Positions 29,193-38,235 are shown, numbered from the stretch's first letter. The stretch: DNA of 64,000 nt from Streptomyces sp. NBC_01142 (GCF_026341125.1 NZ_JAPEOR010000003.1:806001-870000), one strand, 5' to 3'. The notes: generated by a model from the sequence alone, not told the origin. A program made the numbers and translations.

Positions 29193-30600
29193 GACCCAGA
29201 GCGATGCGGTGATCCTCAATCACATCGGGGGAGCGGACCGGCCCGCTGCCTCGGGTGAGGTGAGGGAACTCGTCGACCCCACCACCGGAAAGGCGCACCG
29301 CAGCGCCCCGCGCTCCGGCCCCGCCGACGCGGACGCCGCCTGCGCGGCGGCGGCAGCGGCGTACGAGAGCTGGTCCCTGACCACCCCGGCCGAACGGCAG
29401 CGAGCCCTGCTGCACATCGCCGATGCAATAGAGGCCCACGCCGACGAACTGGTGGCGGCGGAGGTCGGCGACACCGGCAAGCCGTCGGAGCTGTTCCGTT
29501 CCGACGAACTGCCCGCGATCACCGACACGTTCCGCTACTTCGCCGGAGCCGCGCGCAATCTGCCGGGTGCCGCCGCGGCCGAGTACACCGAGGGGCGCAC
29601 CTCGCTGCTGCGCCGTGAACCCGTCGGTGTCTGCGCACAGATCACCCCGTGGAACTACCCCCTCATGATGGCGGCGTGGAAGATCGCCCCGGCCCTGGCG
29701 GCAGGCAACACGACCGTACTCAAACCCGCCGACACCACACCCTCGTCATCGGCCCTGCTGGCCCGGATCGCCGCTGAACATGTGCCGCCGGGCGTGCTGA
29801 ACGTCCTCTGCGGCGACCGTGCCACCGGCCGGGCGCTCACCGCCCACCCGGCGGTCCGGCTGATCGCGGTCACCGGCAGCGTCCGGGCCGGGCGGGAGAT
29901 CGCGGCCGCGGCCGCGGCGGACCTCAAGCGAGTCCATCTGGAGCTCGGCGGCAACGCTCCGGTCATCGTTCACGACGATGCGGACATCGAGTCGACCGCG
30001 GCGGAGCTCGCCACGGTCGCGTACTACAACGCGGGCCAGGACTGCACCGCCCCGACCCGGCTCCTGGTGCACGCCCGGGTGTACGACGCCTTCGTCGCTG
30101 CCTTCGCCGCCCATGCGGACAAGCAGCGCGCGGGCACCGACTTCGGCCCTCTCAACAGCGCGGCCCAACTCGCCTCGGTGGAAGGCCTGTTGAGCAGGCT
30201 GCCCGAGCACGCCGAGATCGTCACCGGGGGATCCGGGAACCAGCGGCCCGGCTACTTCCACGAAGCCACCGTGGTAGCCGGCGTCCGTCAGACCGACGAG
30301 ATCGTGCAGGAGGAGATCTTCGGCCCGGTCGTCACCGTCCAGCGGTTCGCCGACGAGGGCGAGGCGCTCCGGCTGGCGAACGACGTGCGTTTCGGGCTCG
30401 CGGCCGGTGTCTGGACCACGGATCACGACCGCGCCATGCGGGCGACCCGGGCGCTGCACTCGGGAATCGTGTGGGTGAACACCCATGGCACGACCGTGTC
30501 CGAGATGCCGCACGGCGGAGTCAAACACTCCGGCTACGGCAGCGACCTGTCCATGGCCGGCCTGCTGGACTACACCCAGGTCAAGCACGTGATGCTGTAA
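29185..30600 (+). CDS. PatD-like aminobutyraldehyde/betaine aldehyde dehydrogenase
   Basis: A 471-residue NAD(P)-dependent aldehyde dehydrogenase. The general base Glu253 lies in LELGGNAP and the nucleophile Cys287 in YYNAGQDCTAP. The 'YYNAGQDCTA' segment is characteristic of gamma-aminobutyraldehyde dehydrogenases (PatD) and close trimethylaminobutyraldehyde enzymes. GTG 29185 follows GGAGG about ten bases upstream and overlaps the end of the amine oxidase gene. ABC polyamine importer plus PatD-type enzyme also occurs in the E. coli ydcSTUV-patD operon. It would convert the aldehyde made by the oxidase to the acid (GABA or gamma-butyrobetaine), which the acyl-CoA synthetase of the opposite arm could activate. 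Confidence 0.88.
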   Translation: MAETQSDAVILNHIGGADRPAASGEVRELVDPTTGKAHRSAPRSGPADADAACAAAAAAYESWSLTTPAERQRALLHIADAIEAHADELVAAEVGDTGKPSELFRSDELPAITDTFRYFAGAARNLPGAAAAEYTEGRTSLLRREPVGVCAQITPWNYPLMMAAWKIAPALAAGNTTVLKPADTTPSSSALLARIAAEHVPPGVLNVLCGDRATGRALTAHPAVRLIAVTGSVRAGREIAAAAAADLKRVHLELGGNAPVIVHDDADIESTAAELATVAYYNAGQDCTAPTRLLVHARVYDAFVAAFAAHADKQRAGTDFGPLNSAAQLASVEGLLSRLPEHAEIVTGGSGNQRPGYFHEATVVAGVRQTDEIVQEEIFGPVVTVQRFADEGEALRLANDVRFGLAAGVWTTDHDRAMRATRALHSGIVWVNTHGTTVSEMPHGGVKHSGYGSDLSMAGLLDYTQVKHVML

Positions 30601-30607
30601 CCGGGAG

Positions 30608-31417
30608 TCAGCACTGTCCGAAGAGCCGCTCGAGGACGACGGCCACCCCGTCCTCCTCGTTCGACGCGGTGTGCCGCTGCACCGCGGAGAGCACCGATGG
30701 GTGGGCGTTGGCCATGGCATAGCCGGAGCCTGCCCACTGCAGAATGGCCAGGTCGTTCGGCATGTCGCCGAAGGCGACGACGTCCGAGGAGTCGATTCCG
30801 CGTGCTGCGCACAGTACGGAGAGGGTGCCCGCCTTGGTGACGCCCGGCGCGCTGATCTCCAGCAGACCCGCGCCGCCCGAGTGGGTGAACTGCGCGACGC
30901 CGCCGGCCGATGCCTCCGCGGCGGCGAGCAGGAAGTCCGCATCGAGCTGCGCCGACCAGGCGAGCAGCTTGGTGATGGGGACATCGGCCAGCCACAGGTC
31001 CATCAGGGACGCCACCGCCACTTCGGCGTCGGCTGCGCCGGGGAAGCGCAGCCCGAACCGCGGCTCGTACAGGACCTGATGGCCGGTCTCCACGGCGAAG
31101 CCCAGTCCGGGTGCGGCGACCGACAGTGCGGCGGCCACCTGGCGGGCGGTGGGCACCGGCAGGGGGCGCGTCTCGACGACGGTGCGCGCCGCGACATCGT
31201 AGAGGAGGGCACCGTTGCTGCACACCGCCGTCCCCACCAGCCCGGTCGCGGCGACGACCATGTCGACGAACCGGGGTGGCCGGGCGGTGACGAAGACGAC
31301 CTCAGCGCCCGCATCGAAGGCACCGCGCAGGGCGCGCAACGTGCGGTCCGAGAGAATGCCGCCGCGGCGCAGCAGCGTACCGTCGAGATCGGTGGCGATC
31401 AGCCGAGGACGATTCAT
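30608..31417 (-). CDS. HAD-superfamily Cof-type phosphatase
   Basis: A 269-residue HAD hydrolase of subfamily IIB (Cof/YidA-like). The nucleophile motif DLDGTLL is at residues 10-16, the motif II region is VVFVTARP near 40, the Lys of motif III is probably in GVTKAGTL near 200, and motif IV is FGDMPNDL near 220. Members dephosphorylate sugar phosphates, flavin nucleotides or pyridoxal phosphate; this sequence does not say which. It is convergent with the aldehyde dehydrogenase with only seven bases between stops, and no terminator is evident between them. Confidence 0.86.
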   Translation of the reverse strand: MNRPRLIATDLDGTLLRRGGILSDRTLRALRGAFDAGAEVVFVTARPPRFVDMVVAATGLVGTAVCSNGALLYDVAARTVVETRPLPVPTARQVAAALSVAAPGLGFAVETGHQVLYEPRFGLRFPGAADAEVAVASLMDLWLADVPITKLLAWSAQLDADFLLAAAEASAGGVAQFTHSGGAGLLEISAPGVTKAGTLSVLCAARGIDSSDVVAFGDMPNDLAILQWAGSGYAMANAHPSVLSAVQRHTASNEEDGVAVVLERLFGQC

Positions 31418-31450
31418 CGCCCGATGCTACTGAACCGCCCGGCGCACGCG

Positions 31451-31502
31451 GTGCGAGTGCGAGTGCGAGTGCGAGTACGTGTGCGTGTGTGGGTGTGGGT
31501 GA
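31451..31502 (+). repeat. 6-bp GTGCGA microsatellite grading into GTGTGG units
   Basis: Four exact GTGCGA copies run from 31451 to 31474 and are followed by degenerate GTGTGCGTGTGTGG units. It lies between the HAD gene start and the WYL regulator stop, possibly within the HAD promoter region. Confidence 0.7.
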
Positions 31503-31578
31503 CGAGTACGTGAGGCGGCCCGCACGATACGCGGTCAGCGCACGTCACCCGGGTCCGCGCTCACGCGGGCTCGTCGGG

Positions 31579-32541
31579 TCACCCCCCGGCGGCCGTCGCC
31601 GGCCCGTAGACAGTGGCGAGTTCGACCGCGAGGCGCGCCAGCCGCTCCCGCGCCGCCGGCGGCTCGAGGACCTCGACACGGGCTCCGAGCCCGGCCAGCT
31701 GCGCCGCCAGGACGTCCGGGGACGGCCCGTCGATCTCGATCTCCCTCCACCCGTCGGCGAGTGAGCGACCGATCCGCAGCCGCCCGCCGAACAGACCCTC
31801 GAGGATCGGCTCGGCGCCCGGTTCGGCCCGGGCGCGCACGGTCGCCGCGACCATGCGGTCCTCCATCTGCGCGGCCAGGGAACGCCATGCGGCGGCGAGA
31901 TCGAACCCGTCCGGCCGGACGACGGGATCGCCGGTCGCCTCTGCGGAGGTGACGCGGCTGAGCCGGAAGGCGCGCAGGCCGTGGTCGGTGCCGGCGAGGA
32001 GGTATTGGACGCCGGCCTTGGACACGAGACCGAGCGGATGGACCGTACGCTCGCCGGCAGGCTTGCCCGGGCCCGCGTACCCGAGCCGGATCTGTGTCCC
32101 TTCCACGACGGCACGCTGGAGCGCGTCGAGGTGGGGCGCCGCGGCCGTGAGGGGGGCGCGTGACCAGTCCGTGTCGTCGGTGGTGCCTGCTCTCGCCGCG
32201 GCCTCGGCGCCGGAACGGAAGGTCGTGGGCAGGGCCCGCACCAACTTGCGCAGTGCCACCCGCAGTTCGGGCGTGGCCGACGAAGGCCCCGCGACGAGGA
32301 ACAGCGCACGGATCTCGCCTGCGGCGAGCCCGGTGAGGTCGGTGCGGGCTCCGCCGACCAGCGACCAGCCGCCGCCCCGCCCGCGCTGTGAGTACACAGG
32401 AATGCCGGCGCTCGCCAGCGCCTCCAGGTCGCGTCGCGCGGTGCGTTCGGACACCTCGAGCTCCGCGGCCACCTCGGCCACGGTCACCCGCCCGCGCGCC
32501 TGAAGGAACAGCAGTGTCGCCACCAGTCGATCGGCTCTCAT
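31579..32541 (-). CDS. WYL-domain transcriptional regulator (YafY/DeoR-like)
   Basis: A 320-residue regulator. The N-terminal winged helix (residues 1-55, MRADRLVATLLFLQARG then VSERTARRDLEAL) resembles DeoR-type HTH domains. A WYL domain follows at about 135-215 (RLGYAGPG ... HPLGLVSKAGVQYLLAG) and a C-terminal extension from about 225. WYL domains bind nucleic-acid-type or other ligands and regulate the HTH. ATG 32541 is preferred because GGGGAG lies ten bases upstream; the ATG at 32550 would be only one base from that site. It is divergent from the short-chain reductase at 32686, its likely target. Confidence 0.82.
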   Translation of the reverse strand: MRADRLVATLLFLQARGRVTVAEVAAELEVSERTARRDLEALASAGIPVYSQRGRGGGWSLVGGARTDLTGLAAGEIRALFLVAGPSSATPELRVALRKLVRALPTTFRSGAEAAARAGTTDDTDWSRAPLTAAAPHLDALQRAVVEGTQIRLGYAGPGKPAGERTVHPLGLVSKAGVQYLLAGTDHGLRAFRLSRVTSAEATGDPVVRPDGFDLAAAWRSLAAQMEDRMVAATVRARAEPGAEPILEGLFGGRLRIGRSLADGWREIEIDGPSPDVLAAQLAGLGARVEVLEPPAARERLARLAVELATVYGPATAAGG

Positions 32542-32685
32542 GCGGGTCATTCTCCCCAGGAAAGTGGCCAGAAGGTGGCCTGTTCAGTCTCCAGGATGGA
32601 GGCACGGCCCACAGCCGTGAGAACTGAGGCACGGCGATATCAGCCGAGGTACGCGCCGCCGTGCATGTCGAAACGGGAGCTGATC

Positions 32686-33525
32686 ATGATCGTAGTAACA
32701 GGGGCCACCGGGAACGTCGGACGGCCGCTCGTGCAGGCACTCGCCGCAGCCGGCGCGCAGGTGACAGCGGTTTCACGACACCCCGCGGGCGTGGATGCGC
32801 TCGGAGCCGTACGGCATCGGCAGGCCGATCTTGCCGAACCCCAGAGCCTGAAGCCTCTGCTCGACGGAGCCGAAGCATTCTTCCTCCTCGTCGCCGGTGC
32901 GGGGGAGAACATCGACCCGCGCGACATCCTTGAGGTCGCGAAAGCCGGCGGGGTCCGACGAGTGGTTCTGCTGTCCTCCCAGATCGCCGGGACGCGACCC
33001 GAGGCGCCCTCCCACGCCCACCTCCGGGCGATCGAGGACGACGTTCAGCAGTCGGGTCTGGAGTGGACGGTCCTGCGGCCGAGCGGCTTCGACTCCAACG
33101 CATTCCTGTGGGCGGACATGGTCCGCTCACAGCGCACGGTCGCCGCGCCGTTCCCCGACACCGGGCTCCCGGCCATCGACCCGGCCGATATCGCCGACGT
33201 CGCGGCCGTGGCCTTGCGGGAGCCGGATCACGCCGGTCGCGTCTACGAACTCACCGGGCCCTCGCCGGTCTCGCCACGGGAGCAGGCTCAGGCGATCGGT
33301 GACGCATTGGGGGCCCCGGTGCGGTTCGTCGCGCAGAGCCGTAACGAGGCCCGGGCGCAATTGCTGCAGTTCATGCCCGAGTTGGTGGTGGACGGCACCC
33401 TGTCCATCCTGGGCGAGCCGTCCCCCGCCGAGCAGAGGGTGAGCCCCGCCGTCGAGCAGATCCTCGGCCGGCCGTCCCGCACCTTCACCGAGTGGGCGGC
33501 GCGGAACATCGCGGCGTTCAGGTGA
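32686..33525 (+). CDS. NmrA-like NAD(P)-binding atypical short-chain reductase
   Basis: A 279-residue Rossmann protein. The glycine-rich motif VTGATGNVGRPLV at residues 4-16 matches the atypical SDR/NmrA group, followed by VVLLSSQ and WTVLRPSGF at the strand 5 and active-site positions, but without the classic YxxxK catalytic pair. Family members include NAD(P)H sensors, quinone reductases and isoflavone-type reductases. GGGAG lies seven bases upstream of the ATG. It is divergent from a WYL regulator; the pair sits as an independent unit beside the VWA cassette. Confidence 0.82.
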   Translation: MIVVTGATGNVGRPLVQALAAAGAQVTAVSRHPAGVDALGAVRHRQADLAEPQSLKPLLDGAEAFFLLVAGAGENIDPRDILEVAKAGGVRRVVLLSSQIAGTRPEAPSHAHLRAIEDDVQQSGLEWTVLRPSGFDSNAFLWADMVRSQRTVAAPFPDTGLPAIDPADIADVAAVALREPDHAGRVYELTGPSPVSPREQAQAIGDALGAPVRFVAQSRNEARAQLLQFMPELVVDGTLSILGEPSPAEQRVSPAVEQILGRPSRTFTEWAARNIAAFR

Positions 33526-33768
33526 CGGGCCCGCGGTGACATTCCACCGGAGTCGACGCCGGCGGCCCACACGTCGCCGGCGGCCCGGCAGCACCCGGCC
33601 GGGTATGCCGTCGTACGGCAAGAGGTCCGGTACGGGCCCGCGCCCTGCGACTGCCCGCCTGTGCAATCAATGTTTTCGCTTCGGGTTAGCCGGAAGCTGC
33701 CCGGGAAGTCATCCGGTTGCGCAAAGCTGTTCCATCAGCCGGGACGAGGGACAGCGGGGGAGGCGTCC

Positions 33769-35016
33769 GTGGTCATCGGGGAGAGACCGGTCGTTGAGGA
33801 GCCGCGCCTGGCCGTACGTCGCCGGTCGTCCTCCTTATGGTCACGTCGCAGCTTCCTCATCGCCTTCCTGCCCGCGCTGGCCGCCGTCCTGACGGGCGTG
33901 GCCGTCCTGGCAGTCTCGGGGAACATCCTTCTGCCCTTCGAGCGGGTCATCACGCTGGAAGGCAAGATGGCGTCCAAGCGGGACTTCTTCGAGGACGAGG
34001 AAGTGCAGCGGATCCTGATGAAGCATCGCATCCGGGTGCACATCACCAGCTCCGGATCGCGCGAAGTGGCCGTCGGGGACATCTCCTCGTACGACTTCGT
34101 CTTTCTCTCCGGACAGCCCGCCGGGGATCTGATCACCAGGCAGCGTGCCGAGAAGAACGCATACGTCAAGGTGCACCGCCCGTTCGTCAGCCCCATCGTG
34201 CTCGCCACGTATCGTGAGTACGCCGAGACGCTGCGGGACGCGGGCATCGCCACCGCACAACGCGCCGCCGGACAGGGCCAACCCCTCTATTACGTCCTGG
34301 ACATGCGGAAGTTCCTGGAGAGCATCGACGAACAGCGCCGGTGGAACGACATCGGGATACAGCAACACGGGATCACCAACGCCAACAGGATCCTCGCCCA
34401 GACGCCCGACGTCTGCGGCGCCAACTCGGCGGGAACCTACCTGGCGCTCGTCGCCTTCACCTGGCGCGGCAGGGGCAACGAAGTGCCGGACAGCGATCAG
34501 GAAGCCGACGACCGGGCCCGGGACATCAAACCCCTCATGGAGCAGGGCCTGCCGGCCGCGGACGTCTTCCGTACCTACATGTCCCCGGAAGGAAAGGGAA
34601 TCGCGCCCGTGGTGGTGGCGTACGAGCACCAGTACCTCACCTACCAGGTGCACTACCAGGCCGAGTCCAAGAAGCTCGACTCCCAGCGGGTGCTCCTCTA
34701 CCCGTCCACTCAGTTCGTGACCCAGCCCCAGTTCCTCGCACTCAACCGGGACGGCGACCGGCTCGGTGACCTCATCAGTCAGGACCCCGAACTGCGGCAG
34801 CGGGCCATGGAGCTGGGCTTCCGGATTCTCGACCCGACGGGAGAGGTCGCGGGCGACCAGCTGACCCGGTTCCTGGAGCAGCGCGACATCCCGGTCCCCT
34901 CGATGGAGAGCGACGACACCAGGTCGTCGATGCCCAGACTCCGGTTCCTCGAGAGGATGATCTCCATCGTGGGTGACTGCCCGGCCGCCGGGGATCCGGC
35001 CGGGCGGCCCGAATGA
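33769..35016 (+). CDS. Membrane-anchored periplasmic-binding-protein-like protein
   Basis: A 415-residue protein with one N-terminal membrane anchor (about residues 29-50, FLIAFLPALAAVLTGVAVLA) preceded by an Arg-rich cytoplasmic stretch. The extracellular part resembles type 2 substrate-binding proteins: FFEDEEVQRILMKHRI, YDFVFLSGQPAGDLI, PFVSPIVLATYREYAETL and CGANSAGTYLALVAF occur in the order seen in such folds. No ABC permease or ATPase lies near. GTG 33769 follows GGAGG at 33759-33763. Its stop overlaps the VWA gene by four bases. The 243-base gap upstream has an AT-richer patch near 33665-33695 that may hold the promoter. Function unknown. Confidence 0.72.
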   Translation: MVIGERPVVEEPRLAVRRRSSSLWSRRSFLIAFLPALAAVLTGVAVLAVSGNILLPFERVITLEGKMASKRDFFEDEEVQRILMKHRIRVHITSSGSREVAVGDISSYDFVFLSGQPAGDLITRQRAEKNAYVKVHRPFVSPIVLATYREYAETLRDAGIATAQRAAGQGQPLYYVLDMRKFLESIDEQRRWNDIGIQQHGITNANRILAQTPDVCGANSAGTYLALVAFTWRGRGNEVPDSDQEADDRARDIKPLMEQGLPAADVFRTYMSPEGKGIAPVVVAYEHQYLTYQVHYQAESKKLDSQRVLLYPSTQFVTQPQFLALNRDGDRLGDLISQDPELRQRAMELGFRILDPTGEVAGDQLTRFLEQRDIPVPSMESDDTRSSMPRLRFLERMISIVGDCPAAGDPAGRPE

Positions 35017-36605
35017 GGCCGCGGAGCCGTGTGACCGGCTTCATCGCCCTGGCTGTGGCGTGGCTGTTGCTCGGCGCTGCCACCGCCTGCTCCACGGACG
35101 ATCCCGAGCCGGTCACCTTGCGGGTGCTGGCCAGTTCGGGGCTCGCCGATATGCGGCCGGTGCTCGACGATCTCCGCCGGGAGACCGGGATCAGACTGGA
35201 GATGGACTACCGGGGCACCGTGGACGCGAGCAACGCACTTGCCCCGGGGGGCTACCGGCACGATCTGGCCTGGCTCTCCTCCGACCGCTATTTCCGGCTC
35301 AAGCTGAAGGAGGCCGGGCGCCACACCGAGAAGCCCCTGGCCACCAGCATCATGCGCTCTCCCGTCGTCATCGGTATGAAGTCCGCCGCGGCCGACCGGC
35401 TGCGCCGCAGGACGTCCGACGGGCAGATCTCCTGGGCCGATGCGGCGGACGCCGCGGCGGACGGGTCCCTGCGGTTCGGCATGGCCGACCCCCGGCACAC
35501 CAACAGCGGCCTCGCCGCGCTCGTCGGAGTGGCAACCGCCGCCGCGGGCACGGGCGGCGCACTCCGTCCGCAGGACGTCTCCTGCGACCGGCTGCGTGGC
35601 TTCTTCACCGGACACCGGCTCACCGAGGACTCCTCCGATCGCCTGGCCGGCGGATTCGTACAACGCCAGGACGATCTGGACGCCCTCATCACCTACGAGT
35701 CCGAACTGCTCTCACTGAACAGCAGCGGAAAGCTCCGCAAGCCGCTGGAGATCGTCTACCCGAAGGACGGCATGGTGCTGTCCGACTACCCGCTGCTGCT
35801 GCTCGATCCTGCCAAGCGCGCCGCGTACGACAGACTGGTGGACTGGCTGAAGAGCGAACCGGTCCAGAAGAAGATCATGGAACGCACGCTGCGCCGGCCG
35901 ATCGATCCGGGTGTGCCCCGGATCCCGCGCCTCCGCGAGCCCGTCGGCAACGCCCTGTACTTCCCGGACGACCAGAAGGTCGTCGACCGGCTCCTCGCCG
36001 ACTACGGCGATCCCCGGCGGGACAGGCCCGCCCGGGTGATCTTCCTTCTCGACTTCTCCGGGTCGATGCGGGGCGAGCGCATCGCGCAGCTCCGCGCCAC
36101 CTTCGACGGTCTCAGCGGCGCAGACGATTCACGGTCCGGAAAATTCGTCAGGTTCTACCGGGGCGAGTCGCTCACCGTGATGAGATTCGGCGGCCGTGTA
36201 CTCGACGAGCGCAACGTGACCTACGAGCGGCAGGGGGACCTGGACCGCCTCCGCGGATTCGTGGCGTCCGACGACTTCGGCGAGAGCACCGCCATCTGGT
36301 CCACTCTCGACCACGCCTATCAGAAGGTGTCCGGGATCGTACGCGACCACCCTGCGCAGGCCGTCTCCATCGTTCTCATGACGGACGGTGAGAACAACGC
36401 GGGGATGGACCTGGACGCCTTCGTCCGCCAGTACGAAACGCGTCCGCCCGCGGCCCGCGCGGTGCGTACCTACACCATTCGCTACGGCGAGGCCGACACC
36501 AAGGAACTTCACCGAGCGGCACGGGCGACCGGCGGCCGTATGGTCGACGCCACCGCCCAGTCCCTCCTCAGCGCTTTCAAGGAGATACGTGGGTGTGTTC
36601 AGTGA
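35013..36605 (+). CDS. Substrate-binding plus von Willebrand A domain lipoprotein
   Basis: A 530-residue exported protein with a signal segment and a lipobox-like site at Cys26 (GAATAC). Residues 35-310 form a type 2 periplasmic-binding domain (LASSGLADMRPVLDDL; MADPRHTNSGLAALVG; VLSDYPLLLLDP). Residues 340-525 form a VWA domain with an intact metal-ion-dependent adhesion site (DFSGSM at about 347-352) and a later MTDGENN. VWA domains bind protein partners through the metal. A binding-protein/VWA fusion between two membrane proteins suggests a surface complex in which ligand sensing is linked to protein adhesion. The ATG overlaps the upstream stop, and the next gene begins inside its last codons. 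Confidence 0.78.
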   Translation: MRPRSRVTGFIALAVAWLLLGAATACSTDDPEPVTLRVLASSGLADMRPVLDDLRRETGIRLEMDYRGTVDASNALAPGGYRHDLAWLSSDRYFRLKLKEAGRHTEKPLATSIMRSPVVIGMKSAAADRLRRRTSDGQISWADAADAAADGSLRFGMADPRHTNSGLAALVGVATAAAGTGGALRPQDVSCDRLRGFFTGHRLTEDSSDRLAGGFVQRQDDLDALITYESELLSLNSSGKLRKPLEIVYPKDGMVLSDYPLLLLDPAKRAAYDRLVDWLKSEPVQKKIMERTLRRPIDPGVPRIPRLREPVGNALYFPDDQKVVDRLLADYGDPRRDRPARVIFLLDFSGSMRGERIAQLRATFDGLSGADDSRSGKFVRFYRGESLTVMRFGGRVLDERNVTYERQGDLDRLRGFVASDDFGESTAIWSTLDHAYQKVSGIVRDHPAQAVSIVLMTDGENNAGMDLDAFVRQYETRPPAARAVRTYTIRYGEADTKELHRAARATGGRMVDATAQSLLSAFKEIRGCVQ

Positions 36606-37362
36606 GGCGTGGTGGGCCGTCTGGTGGCCCTGGATGCTCCTGTGGCTGACAACCGTGGCCGGCGTCGTGACGCTGGTTGCCCTGACGTTCTCCTGGCTCA
36701 CCCGCGGAAGGCGGACGAGCGGCCAGAACCTCACCTACAGCATCTGCTTCTACCTTCACGACAGATCCGTCATGGATCACTACCAGATGCGCGGCTACGC
36801 GGCGGCCCTCAGGAAAGAGGTGGAGCAAAGGACCAGCGACAGCAAGGACGGCACCATCCGCGCCACGGTCTTCGGGATGAGCGCAGGCGGTGGCAGGCGC
36901 GACAACAGCGAGATCGTCAGTAAGTACCTCGAAGTGGCCGAGCCCATTTCGGTGATCGGCATCATCATGGACGTGCTCGAGGAGAAGGGCGTCATCGTCC
37001 ACGTCGATCTCGTCAACCAGACCGTCAGACGCAACGACGCACTGGCCAACGGGCCGGCTGCCCTGCACGGCTCCGGGGCCTCGCCGCAGACCGTACGCCT
37101 CCGCGACATCGAGGACTTCGTGCTGATCAGGGGCCGGTTCCGGAAGATCAGCGAAGCGGCCGAATCCACGGTCTTCCTGGCCCCCTACGGCGACCCGGAC
37201 GATCCCGCACGGGGTCCGCGCGTCCGTGTCACCTGCGCCACGGAAGGGCTGCGCAACGAGGTCCCGGAGGGCACCTTCTCGGCACGCTGCCTCGGCAAGG
37301 TCCAGGACTGGAACGCCGAGGACGCGGTCCTGGAAGTCCAGGCCATGGCGATCTTCCGATAG
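36589..37362 (+). CDS. Unknown single-anchor membrane protein of the VWA cassette
   Basis: A 257-residue protein with a Trp-rich N-terminal membrane region (about residues 5-38, WWAVWWPWMLLWLTTVAG) and a soluble C-terminal part with no family I recognise. It contains alternating predicted strands and helices (VIGIIMDVLEEKGVIVHVDL; DFVLIRGRF). AAGGAG at 36579-36584 is four bases from GTG 36589 and ten from GTG 36595, so either start is possible. It overlaps the VWA gene by 17 bases, so it is certainly part of the same operon. The three proteins probably assemble at the membrane. Confidence 0.7.
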   Translation: MGVFSEAWWAVWWPWMLLWLTTVAGVVTLVALTFSWLTRGRRTSGQNLTYSICFYLHDRSVMDHYQMRGYAAALRKEVEQRTSDSKDGTIRATVFGMSAGGGRRDNSEIVSKYLEVAEPISVIGIIMDVLEEKGVIVHVDLVNQTVRRNDALANGPAALHGSGASPQTVRLRDIEDFVLIRGRFRKISEAAESTVFLAPYGDPDDPARGPRVRVTCATEGLRNEVPEGTFSARCLGKVQDWNAEDAVLEVQAMAIFR

Positions 37363-37537
37363 CGCACTGAGCCATCCGGCAGCGCAGAGGCACGATGCCC
37401 GAGTGGAACGGCCGGGTCTCCACCCGTCGCAGCCTCAAGACCCTGCTCCCCTCCACAAACAACCGACGGCCGCGCCCAAGGACGACCGGGTACTCGAACA
37501 GCCGGTTCTGTCAGTGGTGCACGGCAGGATCGGGGAT

Positions 37538-38206
37538 ATGCGCTACATACGCTGGACCTCGGATCGCATGTTCGTCTCGTACTGCCAGTACTACCTGGTG
37601 GGTGAGGACTTCCTCACGGTCTATGACGACACCGATACCGTGTCCCGGATCTTCGACGGCAACAGCCTGGCCGCCGGCGGACCGGAACACCTCACCGTGT
37701 ACGCCGGCACCCACACCGGCTGGATACGCCTGACCACGGAACAGCGCTCCGACGCGCCCCCGCCACCGGGGGACGCATGGGAGACGGCCGTGGAGGTGAG
37801 CATCTACAGCACCAGCGGAGTCATGCGGCTCGAGAGGTGGGGCGGCGACTCTGTGGAGGAAGCGGGCAACTTCGCATCCGCCGGGCCGGGCTGGTACCGG
37901 GTTCGCGTCCAGACCCGCGGCCGGGACGAAGGCGATGCCCACGAAGGTGACGAAAGCAGCGAGGAGCACTTCCTGAGTGTGTGGCCGGCTCCTCCGGAGC
38001 CGGACGTCGTTCACAGAGCCGCCGATGCCTTCGCCGGCGCACACTACGACCCCGCCCGTCCCCCCGGCCGGCCCATCCACCCCGATGACCCGGTCGCCTT
38101 CGCCGATCACAGCGAGTACGGAGGAACACCCACGCCCCTCACGGCCGCGCCCGACATCGTGGTGCTGCCGAGTGATGACGACCGGCGACCCGACGACGCC
38201 TCGTAG
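37538..38206 (+). CDS. Unknown 222-residue acidic protein
   Basis: A soluble, acidic protein with a well-ordered N-terminal half (YIRWTSDRMFVSYCQYYLVG; HLTVYAGTHTGWIRLT; WYRVRVQTRGRDEG) suggesting a beta-sandwich, and a disordered Pro/Asp-rich tail from about residue 160. I recognise no family. It follows the VWA cassette after 175 bases and may be a fourth member or an independent gene. ATG 37538 has only a weak upstream purine run; in-frame GTGs at 37514 and 37517 are alternatives. A short palindrome terminator lies just after its stop. Confidence 0.6.
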   Translation: MRYIRWTSDRMFVSYCQYYLVGEDFLTVYDDTDTVSRIFDGNSLAAGGPEHLTVYAGTHTGWIRLTTEQRSDAPPPPGDAWETAVEVSIYSTSGVMRLERWGGDSVEEAGNFASAGPGWYRVRVQTRGRDEGDAHEGDESSEEHFLSVWPAPPEPDVVHRAADAFAGAHYDPARPPGRPIHPDDPVAFADHSEYGGTPTPLTAAPDIVVLPSDDDRRPDDAS

Positions 38207-38220
38207 GGGCCGGTCCCCTG

Positions 38221-38235
38221 ACTCCCTCAGGGAGT
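38221..38235. terminator. Compact bidirectional palindrome
   Basis: ACTCCCT and AGGGAGT flank a single base between two convergent genes, 15 bases after one stop and touching the other. It could act as a short bidirectional terminator; the stem is small. Confidence 0.35.

Noticed and set aside
31451..31502. Origin or regulatory iteron array
   Set aside because: A plain 6-bp microsatellite grading into degenerate units; no DnaA-box-like or Rep gene context.
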